NCBI GenBank assembly: GCA_902494375.1
Contig: CABUTL010000002.1
Span: forward strand, 1-27,300
DNA from: an uncultured Collinsella sp.
GTDB taxonomy: Bacteria > Actinomycetota > Coriobacteriia > Coriobacteriales > Coriobacteriaceae
Direction: 5' to 3'
DNA length: 27,300 nt
Part shown: piece after piece, positions 7,117 through 14,492 of the stretch
Layout: each line of letters begins with the position of its first letter
Position numbering within the stretch: the stretch's first letter is position 1
Position numbers and translations under genes: made by a program
Notes under the pieces: generated by a model
Database searches by the model: none
What the model was told of the DNA's origin: nothing
The model's input: only the letters and a program-made list of their open reading frames with translations

Positions 7117-7857
7117 CTATTGCGCAGCGGCAATGCGGCGGACGATATCGAGCGTGATGTCACTTGCGACACGCGCGTACTCGAACAGATCGAACTCGCG
7201 CTCGCAAATTGCATCGTACGCCTCGTCACAATTATCGCTGATAGCGCGCAACACCAGGCAATCGACACCATTTTTGGTTGCGACATGGGCAATTGCCGCG
7301 CCCTCCATGCCGACACAATCGGCATGCGTCGCCTCGATAGCGTCGTTGCGCATGGTGGCGCCCGTCACAAAGCGGTTACCCGTGGCAATCGTGCCGACCA
7401 GGAACTGCTTGGTGCCCTCATTCGAAGCGACTGCATTTGTCGAAGCGTCAACAAACCCACGCTCAGCAAGCACTTCGGCGGCAATATCGACCAGCGCGGG
7501 CGTCGAGCCAAACTCCTCGAGCCCCGGTGCGGACTCGGCGATAAGCGCGGTATCGGTATCCAGATAGCGCAGGCGTTTGCCAATGACCACGTCGTCGATA
7601 TGGAGCTTGGGGTTCAAACCGCCCGCAATGCCCGAAAACACAACAGCCTGCGGAGCATACTTGCTAATGAGGTGCTGTGTTGCAGCGGCGGCGTTCACCG
7701 TGCCCATGCCCGCCGTTGTGGCGACAACTGTCAGGCCGTCGAGCTCACCGCTCACAACGGTCAAGCCTGCCTCCCGTGCCTCGCAAACGTCGCTCAGCTC
7801 TTCCTTAATCTGCATGATCTCTTTTTCGAGCGCACCGATAATCGCAATGGTAGCCAT
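7117..7857 (-). CDS. mtnN: 5'-methylthioadenosine/S-adenosylhomocysteine nucleosidase
   Basis: Cleaves the adenine from MTA and SAH, recycling by-products of polyamine synthesis, SAM-dependent methylation and radical-SAM chemistry. 246 residues. IIGALEKEI at the N-terminus carries the catalytic Glu, GIAGGL is the phosphate/ribose-site loop, VGMEGAAIAHVA carries the ribose-binding Met-Glu, and LRAISDN carries the adenine-site Asp. All key residues are present. The start is ATG 7857 with TTGGGG upstream; a TTG four codons earlier in frame is possible but has no better ribosome binding site. Confidence 0.95.
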   Translation of the reverse strand: MATIAIIGALEKEIMQIKEELSDVCEAREAGLTVVSGELDGLTVVATTAGMGTVNAAAATQHLISKYAPQAVVFSGIAGGLNPKLHIDDVVIGKRLRYLDTDTALIAESAPGLEEFGSTPALVDIAAEVLAERGFVDASTNAVASNEGTKQFLVGTIATGNRFVTGATMRNDAIEATHADCVGMEGAAIAHVATKNGVDCLVLRAISDNCDEAYDAICEREFDLFEYARVASDITLDIVRRIAAAQ

Positions 7858-7911
7858 GCCATTCCCCAAACCTATTCGAAATTCTCAACCACGGTATGGT
7901 ACCAGCATTTT

Positions 7912-7928
7912 GTTTGACCTCGTCAAAC
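7912..7928. promoter_or_regulatory. Short palindrome upstream of mtnN
   Basis: GTTTGAC-CTC-GTCAAAC, a perfect 7-bp inverted repeat in the 78-base gap between the beta-lactamase-like gene and mtnN. It contains a TTGAC that could serve as a -35. It may be an operator or part of the mtnN promoter; the function is not established. Confidence 0.35.
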
Positions 7929-7935
7929 GAACACG

Positions 7936-9054
7936 CTAAGCCAGTGCAGCTCGCGTATCAAACAGAGCCTTTGCAATCGCGGCCGTAACCTCGCTCGAGC
8001 GGTCGCTCCACGGCATCGATGTCATGATACCCATGACATAGGTACAGCCATCGATGTCGATAAGGCCCGCATCGCATGTCGAGTAGTAACCATCCTCGCT
8101 AATCCAGCCTGCCTTGTTGCGCACCAAAACCTGCTCGTCCGCAATGCCATCGCGAATAAACGAGCGCGATGTTGATGCCAGAAGGCCCGACAACCACTGT
8201 GAAGTCTCGGTATCCATGCTCAGATACTCGCTCATCTCACGCCATAACCTCGCAGAAGTGCGCGGGCAGTAGGTCGGAAAATCACTCATCGGATTCAGTG
8301 CCGTTTCGTCATCAACACCCAGATTGGCAATCCAATCCTCATAGCCATCATGGTCAAACGCCGCGCGTAACGCGATAAACGAATCGTTGTCCGAGTTGAC
8401 GACCGCGGCCTCGATAAGGTCACGCACTGTCTGCCAGCCCATGCTGTAACCACCATACGTGGCTAAAGGCCCATCGAGCGACACCTGCCCCGATTCGACC
8501 AACATCTCGCAAATATAGAGTGCATACAGCGCCTTATAACTGCTCGCTCCATACACCTCAACATCGGCGTTATACGTCACGCCCCTACCACTCGATAGGT
8601 CGTAGAACACTACACCCACGTCGCCCAGCTCCTGCGCCCGACACAGGGCATCCTGGAGCGAGGCAAGGCTCTCATCCTCCAAGGCAGGAGTCTTGTTATC
8701 CACCAACGAGAAGGTCCGAACGGTATCACCCGAAGGGATATCGTTGAAGTCCGCCTTCGAAAGTCTCGTCTTGAGATCTGCCGTCGACAGAGCTTGATCT
8801 GCCGACGCTTTGGACTTTGAAACCTTCTCGTTTTGCAGCTGTACCGTTGACGCATCTGGGCGCCCCGTTCGCTCCGAGGCGTAGGTTTTAACGGTAATTC
8901 CGAGGATAATAACCGCCGACGTTAGCATCCCAATAGCGGCAATCTTCCTCACGCGGATGCGAGCGCCGGCAAGGCCACGCGAAGACGTGCCCTTCGTCTT
9001 ATATCTGCTGCCATGCTGCGGCACATACTCGTCCCGCGATGCGATGTTTCGCAC
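7936..9054 (-). CDS. Membrane-anchored class A beta-lactamase-like serine hydrolase
   Basis: 372 residues from the chosen GTG start. A basic cytoplasmic N-terminus (about 1-40) is followed by one membrane segment, IAAIGMLTSAVIILGITV, then a low-complexity linker and an extracytoplasmic domain with the class A order of motifs: SSYK (Ser-x-x-Lys) in VYGASSYKALYALYI, SDN in VVNSDNDSF, and KAG in RNKAGWI in place of KTG. It belongs to the penicillin-binding/beta-lactamase fold. Whether it hydrolyses beta-lactams or acts on peptidoglycan is not decided by sequence, and membrane anchoring and the long linker fit a housekeeping role. GTG 9052-9054 is preferred because AGGAG lies five bases upstream; ATG 9093 has no ribosome binding site. 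Confidence 0.82.
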   Translation of the reverse strand: MRNIASRDEYVPQHGSRYKTKGTSSRGLAGARIRVRKIAAIGMLTSAVIILGITVKTYASERTGRPDASTVQLQNEKVSKSKASADQALSTADLKTRLSKADFNDIPSGDTVRTFSLVDNKTPALEDESLASLQDALCRAQELGDVGVVFYDLSSGRGVTYNADVEVYGASSYKALYALYICEMLVESGQVSLDGPLATYGGYSMGWQTVRDLIEAAVVNSDNDSFIALRAAFDHDGYEDWIANLGVDDETALNPMSDFPTYCPRTSARLWREMSEYLSMDTETSQWLSGLLASTSRSFIRDGIADEQVLVRNKAGWISEDGYYSTCDAGLIDIDGCTYVMGIMTSMPWSDRSSEVTAAIAKALFDTRAALA

Positions 9055-9212
9055 GTGGTCTCCTGACTGCCACCGTTTATATACGAGCAGCATGATACCG
9101 AGCAGGCATTTCTTTCCAAAGATATTCAGCAGCGTTTAAGGTGTCTTTAAAGAAACCACAAGCGTATTTATCCAAATGGCACGATTCTGTTGCGCATCTC
9201 TACCCAAAACGA

Positions 9213-9279
9213 AGTTGCGGTGAAATGGTTCCTGTTTGGGCGACATGGGCCTAAAAACAAGAACTATTCCACCGCAACT
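9213..9279 (-). terminator. Long hairpin, probable terminator of pflA
   Basis: Two 25-nt arms (9213-9237 and 9255-9279) pair at 22 positions by Watson-Crick. On the minus strand the other three are two G-U wobbles and one A-C mismatch, and the stem is followed by TTCGTTTT. The strand bias of wobbles over mismatches and the T-rich tail fit an RNA hairpin ending the pflA transcript. It lacks the CCGCA/AGGAC core of the other long hairpins. Confidence 0.65.
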
Positions 9280-9315
9280 CAGCTGGGAACGAGGGGATAT
9301 GAGGGCTATGGCATG

Positions 9316-10134
9316 CTATCCGATAGCGTTTTTGAGCTCCGCACGGCGCTTTTTCATACCGGCCATAACGGCATTGCGCAGCTCGGGCATGCGCGCGGTA
9401 TCCATCTGGGGCACGCCCTCGAGCTTATAGGGAATGCCCAGTTGCTCGTACTTGACGACACCCATCGTGTGATACGGCAGCATTTCCAGGCCCACCACGT
9501 TGTGCCATGGAGCGATGAGGCGACCGAGCTTCTCGCACTCCTCCGCCGTGTCGGTAATGCCCGGCACAACCACGTGGCGGATAACGACCTTGATATTGCG
9601 ACGTGCAAGCTCATCGCCAAACGCCAGGATGCGTGCGGGATCACAACCGGTCAGCTTTTTATGCTCGACCGGGTCGGCATGCTTAATATCGAGCAGTACC
9701 ATGTCGGTCTCGTTGAGCACGGCATCGAACTTCTCGGGATGCTGAGGGTCGAAGGCGTAGCCACAGCTATCCAGGCAGGTATGCACACGACCATCGGGGT
9801 TGTTGTGCATTGCACGGAACAGGTCGGCCAAAAACTCGGGCTGCAGAAGCGGCTCGCCGCCCGAAACGGTAATGCCACCGCTGCGGTAAAACTCATGGTT
9901 GCTCTGGAACTCGTCCATCAGATGCTCGACGGTCACCATGGTGCCGCCGTTAACCGACCAGGTATCGGGATTGTGGCAATACGCGCAGCGCATGGGACAG
10001 CCTTGGACAAACACTACGAAGCGGATGCCGGGACCGTCAACCGTACCCATCGTCTCGATCGAATGTACGCGGCCCAGGGCAAACGCGGAGTCCTCGGGAC
10101 GAGCGTCCACACCCTCGAGCGTCATCTCAGCCAT
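9316..10134 (-). CDS. pflA: Pyruvate formate-lyase activating enzyme (radical SAM)
   Basis: Uses a [4Fe-4S] cluster and SAM to abstract hydrogen from the PFL glycine and make the glycyl radical. 272 residues. The cluster motif CPMRCAYC lies near residues 46-53, preceded by ETMGTVDGPGIRFVVFVQG, which is diagnostic of PflA. GGITVSGGEPLLQPEF is the SAM-binding GGE motif, and DIKHADP and RHVVVPG are conserved later segments. The start is ATG 10134 with GGCAAGG eight bases upstream; ATG 10155 has no ribosome binding site. It stands about 7.6 kb from the pfl structural genes, unlike the usual pflB-pflA pair. Here its target glycine lies on the separate small protein at 17374-17625. Confidence 0.95.
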   Translation of the reverse strand: MAEMTLEGVDARPEDSAFALGRVHSIETMGTVDGPGIRFVVFVQGCPMRCAYCHNPDTWSVNGGTMVTVEHLMDEFQSNHEFYRSGGITVSGGEPLLQPEFLADLFRAMHNNPDGRVHTCLDSCGYAFDPQHPEKFDAVLNETDMVLLDIKHADPVEHKKLTGCDPARILAFGDELARRNIKVVIRHVVVPGITDTAEECEKLGRLIAPWHNVVGLEMLPYHTMGVVKYEQLGIPYKLEGVPQMDTARMPELRNAVMAGMKKRRAELKNAIG

Positions 10135-10183
10135 TCCCGCTACCTTGCCTCTCATTGGTTTTAGTTACATAAATGCCAGAGCC

Positions 10184-10189
10184 ATTCTA
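10184..10189 (-). promoter_or_regulatory. Possible pflA -10 box
   Basis: TAGAAT on the complement, 50 bases upstream of the start codon. The -35 is weak (TTTCGC at 16 bases). Confidence 0.4.
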
Positions 10190-10252
10190 GCCCATACATA
10201 TGATGGCGAAACGGTTTAGAGGTCAATTAGGTCGTCCTATTTGACTCCACGC

Positions 10253-10291
10253 AAAAGCGGCGGGAGGGTTATCGCAACCCGCCCACCGCCG
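10253..10291 (-). terminator. Terminator of degV
   Basis: An imperfect GC-rich stem (10258-10270 with 10276-10291; GGGTT/AACCC at the tip) is followed on the complement by CTTTTGCG. It lies about 30 bases past the degV stop codon. Confidence 0.65.
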
Positions 10292-10320
10292 AGGCAATAG
10301 AAATCGATAGACTCCAGGCC

Positions 10321-11175
10321 TTACGCCTTAAGCGTGAGCACCGCGCCGAAGGCGGTCGGGCCGCAATGGCTCGAGATGACGCCGCCGACCTGAGTCCAGG
10401 TAATGTCCTTAAAGCCAAGATCGTGTGCATAGACTTCCATGTCGTCGCGCAGCTCCTCGGAAAGACCTACCGAATACGCCAGGCCAATGTGCGAGTAGTC
10501 AATCTCGCCCTTGGCAACCATGTGATCAATAAAGGCGCGGGCGCACTTGAGCATAGAGCCGCGGAACTTCTTGGTTGCCACGAACTTGCCGCCCGTTACC
10601 TCAATGCAGGGCTTAATCTTGAGCAGATGGGCGCCCAGGAACGCGACGTTGGACAAGCGACCGCCCGCCTTAAGGAAGGCAAGGTCCGTAGGAACAAAGC
10701 CCAACAGCACGCGGTCCATGACGGAGTTCGCGAAGGCGAAGATCTCGTCGACGGTGGCATCGGGGTGAGCCTCGATGTATTTGGCGGTCTCGACGACAAC
10801 AAGCGACTGGCCTACCGAGACAAAGCGCGTGTCCATGGAGAACACGTAGTCGCGCCCCTGGGCCGCAATCTTTGAGGACTGATGCGAACAGGTCGTGGCC
10901 TCGGAATATGCAAGATGCAAAATAGTCGCGTCGGGCTGCTCAGCGTGAATGCGGTCGTACACGTGAGCAAAATCCGCAGGCGCGCAGCCACTGGTCTTGG
11001 GCATCACGCCAAACTCATTGCAGCGCGAATAAATCTCGAGCGGATCGATCGAGCCGTCCTCGACGGTCTCGTCACCAATCGTGACATGCATGGGCACGCG
11101 CACGATGCCGTAGCGCTCGCAGAGCTCCGGCGTCACATCCGACCCAGACTCGACCACGATTACGTACTTGCCCAT
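10321..11175 (-). CDS. DegV family fatty-acid-binding protein
   Basis: 284 residues. DegV/FakB proteins bind a fatty acid and, in Gram-positive bacteria, present it to the kinase FakA for phosphorylation and use in phospholipid synthesis. Family features: VIVVESGSDVTPEL at the N-terminus, MPKTSGCAPADFAHVY (the T-S pair contacts the carboxylate), ILHLAYSEATTCSHQSS, and a C-terminal SHCGPTAFGAVL, which corresponds to the usual H-x-GPG-x-(I/L)G loop. The start is ATG 11175, where family similarity begins; its ribosome binding site is weak (GATGGG, 11 bases away). A 37-residue upstream in-frame extension is not family-like. It lies 276 bases downstream of the first GH32 gene and is probably separately transcribed. 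Confidence 0.88.
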   Translation of the reverse strand: MGKYVIVVESGSDVTPELCERYGIVRVPMHVTIGDETVEDGSIDPLEIYSRCNEFGVMPKTSGCAPADFAHVYDRIHAEQPDATILHLAYSEATTCSHQSSKIAAQGRDYVFSMDTRFVSVGQSLVVVETAKYIEAHPDATVDEIFAFANSVMDRVLLGFVPTDLAFLKAGGRLSNVAFLGAHLLKIKPCIEVTGGKFVATKKFRGSMLKCARAFIDHMVAKGEIDYSHIGLAYSVGLSEELRDDMEVYAHDLGFKDITWTQVGGVISSHCGPTAFGAVLTLKA

Positions 11176-11242
11176 TAATATCACGACCCATCTCGACATT
11201 GGCTTTTCAATACATGGCACGCACCGCCGCACTGTTGCACAA

Positions 11243-11269
11243 CGGCGTCCAAGCGCCAAAGAGACGCCG
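11243..11269. other. Short stem in the degV upstream region
   Basis: CGGCGTC (11243-11249) pairs with GACGCCG (11263-11269). The rest of the 276-base gap (11176-11451) shows two CTACCGTT motifs on the complement near 11369-11396 and no strong terminator. Confidence 0.35.
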
Positions 11270-11451
11270 CCCCTTGCACACAACAAAGGACAGCGTCTCC
11301 CTGGAAAACTCCGTGCTTATCTGAGATTCTACACGGTTTATTAAGGAGTGTTACTTATTCCGCAAACGGTAGCTATACGCGATGAACGGTAGTTCGCTGC
11401 AGCAACTGCGACACATTCCGCCCAGCAAGTCCAATCGCGCTCCACACACGG

Positions 11452-12894
11452 TTAATGCGCGAGGCGGTAGAAATCCATCGACGCCGCACCCTCGGCATGC
11501 AACCCCATCGCCGGAACCGCCGGCGAATAGGTACGGCTCGTAAGTGCCGCCTCGCCGCCATTTGCAAAAATCTCGACCATCGTAGTGTCCGAAAGCACGC
11601 GCAGGTCGCGAAGCTCGCTGAGCTCGATCGACCTCTGGTCGCGCCCATAGCCTTCGTCACCCATGTCGAGGGTAAGCATCCCGTCTGCATAGCGCACAAA
11701 GACACCCTTGCGGATTTCGAGCTCGATCACCTGGGCGCCCTCACAGGAAACCACAAGATCAAACAGGCGGCCCGGCTCCTCAACGGTTTCACCGCCTGTC
11801 GCGCAAACGCAGTCGCCGCGCATCCTCTCAATCTCGTGCACCGGCTGCTGACAGAGCTTACCATCGCGCATGCTCAGTTCTCTCGGCACCGTCAACGCGC
11901 ACTGCCACCCGCGTGCCACCGTCGGGCTTTTTGCCGTCGCATCGGGGCAACCCGACCACCCGATCATCAAACGCCGACCCGCAGCATCCTCAAAAGACTG
12001 CGGTGCGTAGAAATCAAAGCCGGCATCGACCATCGGGGGCATGCCCTGCCCGGCGATCTTAAAACTCGGCGCCTCCCAATCGGCCTCGATGGGAAACCAC
12101 ACGCACTGGTGCGGATTGCGGTAACGCCATCCATCGGCGGACACACCCTGCGGACAGCAAACGAGAATAAGCTCACCATCGAGCTCAAACAGATCGGGGC
12201 ACTCCCACATAAAGCCAAACTTCTCGCCCAACTCAATGCGCGTCGCATAGCTCCAGTCCTCTAGATCGCTCGAGGTATAGACAAGCACGCAGCCGCGGTC
12301 GTCTTTCGTACGAGCGCCCAGAACCATGTAGTAGATACCATCGTGTTCAAGGATTTTGGGATCACGCACGTGCGTACCGATATCGTCGGGGTAATCGACC
12401 GGCCCAACAGCTATGCGCTTCTCGCCCAATTCGTCGGGGTTCTCGGCAACCACATGAATCTGGTTTTGCTCACGGCCCGTCAACACGTAGTCGTAATCAT
12501 CGCGGTCAAAATGCTTGACGTTGCCGGTATAGAAGTAGTGAATCTTGCCGTCGTGTACAAAGGCAGAACCAGAATACGCTCCGCTCGAATCCAAATCGGA
12601 ATCGGGGAACAGCACAGGGCCGCGATTCTCGTACGTCACAAAATCCTTTGTTGTCAGATGATTCCAAATCACTGGACCGCCATGCGCAGCATCGAATGGA
12701 TCGTATTGGTGATAGATGTGATACGTATCACCGATCTGCACCAAACCGTTGGGGTCGTTGAGCCAGCCAAGCTCAGGCTCCACATGGAACAGGAGCCTAT
12801 CGGGGTCGGACGCGATGCGACCCGCCGTCTCATCCTGTCCGGCACGCCACTGCTCATAGTCCGCGCGTGTCACCTTATTTTTTTGATTAAACAT
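11452..12894 (-). CDS. GH32 beta-fructofuranosidase (sucrose-6-phosphate hydrolase type)
   Basis: 480 residues. Hydrolyses a terminal beta-fructofuranoside; next to a PTS transporter the likely substrate is sucrose-6-phosphate. The five-bladed propeller holds the three GH32 signatures: FHVEPELGWLNDPNG with nucleophile Asp47, RDPK near residue 176 (transition-state Asp), and WECPDLF near residue 230 (acid/base Glu). The C-terminal third is the beta-sandwich domain (LDMGDEGYGRDQRSIEL, MVEIFANGGEAALTSR). It is the last gene of the sucrose operon, 102 bases after EIIBC with a hairpin in the gap. The start MFNQKN at 12894 has no strong Shine-Dalgarno. ScrB is the nearest named relative; the symbol is withheld because fructo-oligosaccharide phosphates are also possible substrates. 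Confidence 0.93.
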   Translation of the reverse strand: MFNQKNKVTRADYEQWRAGQDETAGRIASDPDRLLFHVEPELGWLNDPNGLVQIGDTYHIYHQYDPFDAAHGGPVIWNHLTTKDFVTYENRGPVLFPDSDLDSSGAYSGSAFVHDGKIHYFYTGNVKHFDRDDYDYVLTGREQNQIHVVAENPDELGEKRIAVGPVDYPDDIGTHVRDPKILEHDGIYYMVLGARTKDDRGCVLVYTSSDLEDWSYATRIELGEKFGFMWECPDLFELDGELILVCCPQGVSADGWRYRNPHQCVWFPIEADWEAPSFKIAGQGMPPMVDAGFDFYAPQSFEDAAGRRLMIGWSGCPDATAKSPTVARGWQCALTVPRELSMRDGKLCQQPVHEIERMRGDCVCATGGETVEEPGRLFDLVVSCEGAQVIELEIRKGVFVRYADGMLTLDMGDEGYGRDQRSIELSELRDLRVLSDTTMVEIFANGGEAALTSRTYSPAVPAMGLHAEGAASMDFYRLAH

Positions 12895-12916
12895 CGCCGT
12901 TGACTTTCTCGTCTAT

Positions 12917-12958
12917 GGGGAAGGACGCTCGACTCACACGAGTCGAACGCCCTTCCCC
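12917..12958 (-). other. Intercistronic hairpin between EIIBC and GH32
   Basis: GGGGAAGG (12917-12924) pairs with CCTTCCCC (12951-12958). A CG pair and CGACTC/GAGTCG continue the stem around ACAC, with two small internal loops. No T-run follows, so attenuation or mRNA processing/stability is more likely than full termination. Confidence 0.7.
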
Positions 12959-12995
12959 AAATGGACTTATCCTCAGATTACGCTGAACGGCTCAA

Positions 12996-14447
12996 CTAGA
13001 AGCTGACATCGAAGCCAGCACCAGCGCCCTCTTCATCAGTGGTCGGCACGCCCTTTGCCTTGTTGTAGGCAAAGATCAAGACGATCGGCACGATAAAGGC
13101 GATGAGATTGCCAGCCACATACCACACGAGCGTCTCGGGCGTGACGATGAGCAGGCCAAGCACGCCGGTCAGACCCTGACCGATGGCGCGCACCTCAAAG
13201 AGCTTCACGAAGGCACCGCCGCAGCCTGCACCGATGCAAGCGCAGATGAACGGGATGATCGAGTAGCGCATGTTTGCAGCAAAGATTGCGGGCTCGGAGA
13301 TACCGACCAGCGTCGGGATAAAGGACGACATGCAGATGTTGCGCTCTTTGGAATGCTTCTTGTGAATGAGGTACATGCCGATGGCGCCACCGCCCTGGGC
13401 GATGATGGAAACCGACCAGATTGCCTGGATGTAGTTGAAGCCAGTCGTGGCAACGAGGTTGGCCTCAATACCCTGGATGAACTGATGCGTACCGGTAACG
13501 ACGAGCGGCTGCAGGAACGCGGCAAAGACAAAGGCGCCAAAGACGCCCATCCTGTTGTACAGGACATCGATTACGCCAGCGAGGACGTCGCCGATCAGGT
13601 TGCCGAGCGGGCCGAACACGGTGAACAGGGCAACGTTAGCAAGAATCAGGGTAACGGTCGGGACAAAGACAAACGAGACGACCTCGGGGATGTACTTCTG
13701 GGCAATCTTTTCGACCTTGGCCATAAACCAGGCAGTCAGGATTGCAGGGAACACGCCGCCCTGGAAAGCAACCATGGGGATGGAGAGCGGACCAAAGTTC
13801 CAGTACTCAGCACCCGACGGATCCATAACGAACGCGTTACGGTTCATAAGGCTCGGGTGAACCATGACGATACCGACGAGGATGCCCAGAATCGGGTTAC
13901 CGCCAAAACGCTTCACCGCGCTGTACATAACCAGGACAGGCAGGTAGTCAAACGTGGTGGCGATAATGGCAAAGAAGCTTGCGAGGTTCTTGAGGAACTC
14001 GCTGTGGTCGGCAAGGCTGCCCTCCATGCCAAAGAGGCCGTTGGCAACGATCAGCGACTTAAGGCCGATGATGATAGCAGCGCCGACGAAAGCGGGAATG
14101 ATGGGGATAAAGATATCCGAGAATACCTTGAGGACCGAGAAGAACTTGCCCTTCTTGTCCGCCTCGGCGCCCTTGACCTCGGAAGCGCTGATCTCCTTAA
14201 CGCCCGTCAGAGCCATAAACTCATCGTAGACCTTGTTGACGGTACCGGTACCGAAGATGATCATGAGCTGGCCGCTGTTGTACAGCACGCCCTTGACGCC
14301 ATCGATGTTCTCGAGCTCGGCCTTGTTGTACTTGCTCGTATCCTTGAGCACCAGACGCAGACGCGTAACGCAATGCGTGGCGCCCTCGATGTTCTCCAGA
14401 CCGCCGACGTTATCGACGACTTGCTGAGACACTACTTTGTAGTCCAT
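12996..14447 (-). CDS. PTS sugar transporter subunit EIIBC, sucrose type (glucose superfamily)
   Basis: 483 residues. Transports and phosphorylates the sugar. The N-terminal EIIB domain (about 1-85) carries the phosphocysteine in ATHCVTRLRLVL (Cys26) and the GQLMIIFGTGTVNKVYDEF end. The EIIC domain (about 105-465) has roughly ten membrane segments, with the motifs GISEPAIFAANMRY and VVTGTHQFIQGIEANL. No EIIA domain is fused, so phosphate must come from a separate glucose-type EIIA. The start ATG 14447 (MDYKVVSQQ) matches the EIIB start and has GGAG six bases upstream; an ATG four codons earlier has no usable ribosome binding site. It is flanked by GH32 genes on both sides, and a LacI-type palindrome lies just upstream. 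Confidence 0.93.
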   Translation of the reverse strand: MDYKVVSQQVVDNVGGLENIEGATHCVTRLRLVLKDTSKYNKAELENIDGVKGVLYNSGQLMIIFGTGTVNKVYDEFMALTGVKEISASEVKGAEADKKGKFFSVLKVFSDIFIPIIPAFVGAAIIIGLKSLIVANGLFGMEGSLADHSEFLKNLASFFAIIATTFDYLPVLVMYSAVKRFGGNPILGILVGIVMVHPSLMNRNAFVMDPSGAEYWNFGPLSIPMVAFQGGVFPAILTAWFMAKVEKIAQKYIPEVVSFVFVPTVTLILANVALFTVFGPLGNLIGDVLAGVIDVLYNRMGVFGAFVFAAFLQPLVVTGTHQFIQGIEANLVATTGFNYIQAIWSVSIIAQGGGAIGMYLIHKKHSKERNICMSSFIPTLVGISEPAIFAANMRYSIIPFICACIGAGCGGAFVKLFEVRAIGQGLTGVLGLLIVTPETLVWYVAGNLIAFIVPIVLIFAYNKAKGVPTTDEEGAGAGFDVSF

Positions 14448-14471
14448 GTTCCTCTCCATTCCCTTACGAAA

Positions 14472-14488
14472 TCATAAAACGTTTTGAT
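14472..14488. promoter_or_regulatory. LacI-type operator upstream of EIIBC
   Basis: TCATAAAACGTTTTGAT with the perfect palindromic core AAAACGTTTT. It fits the 45-base gap between the GH32 stop codon and the EIIBC start, so it could act as an internal operator or roadblock. Confidence 0.6.
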
Positions 14489-14492
14489 GCCA

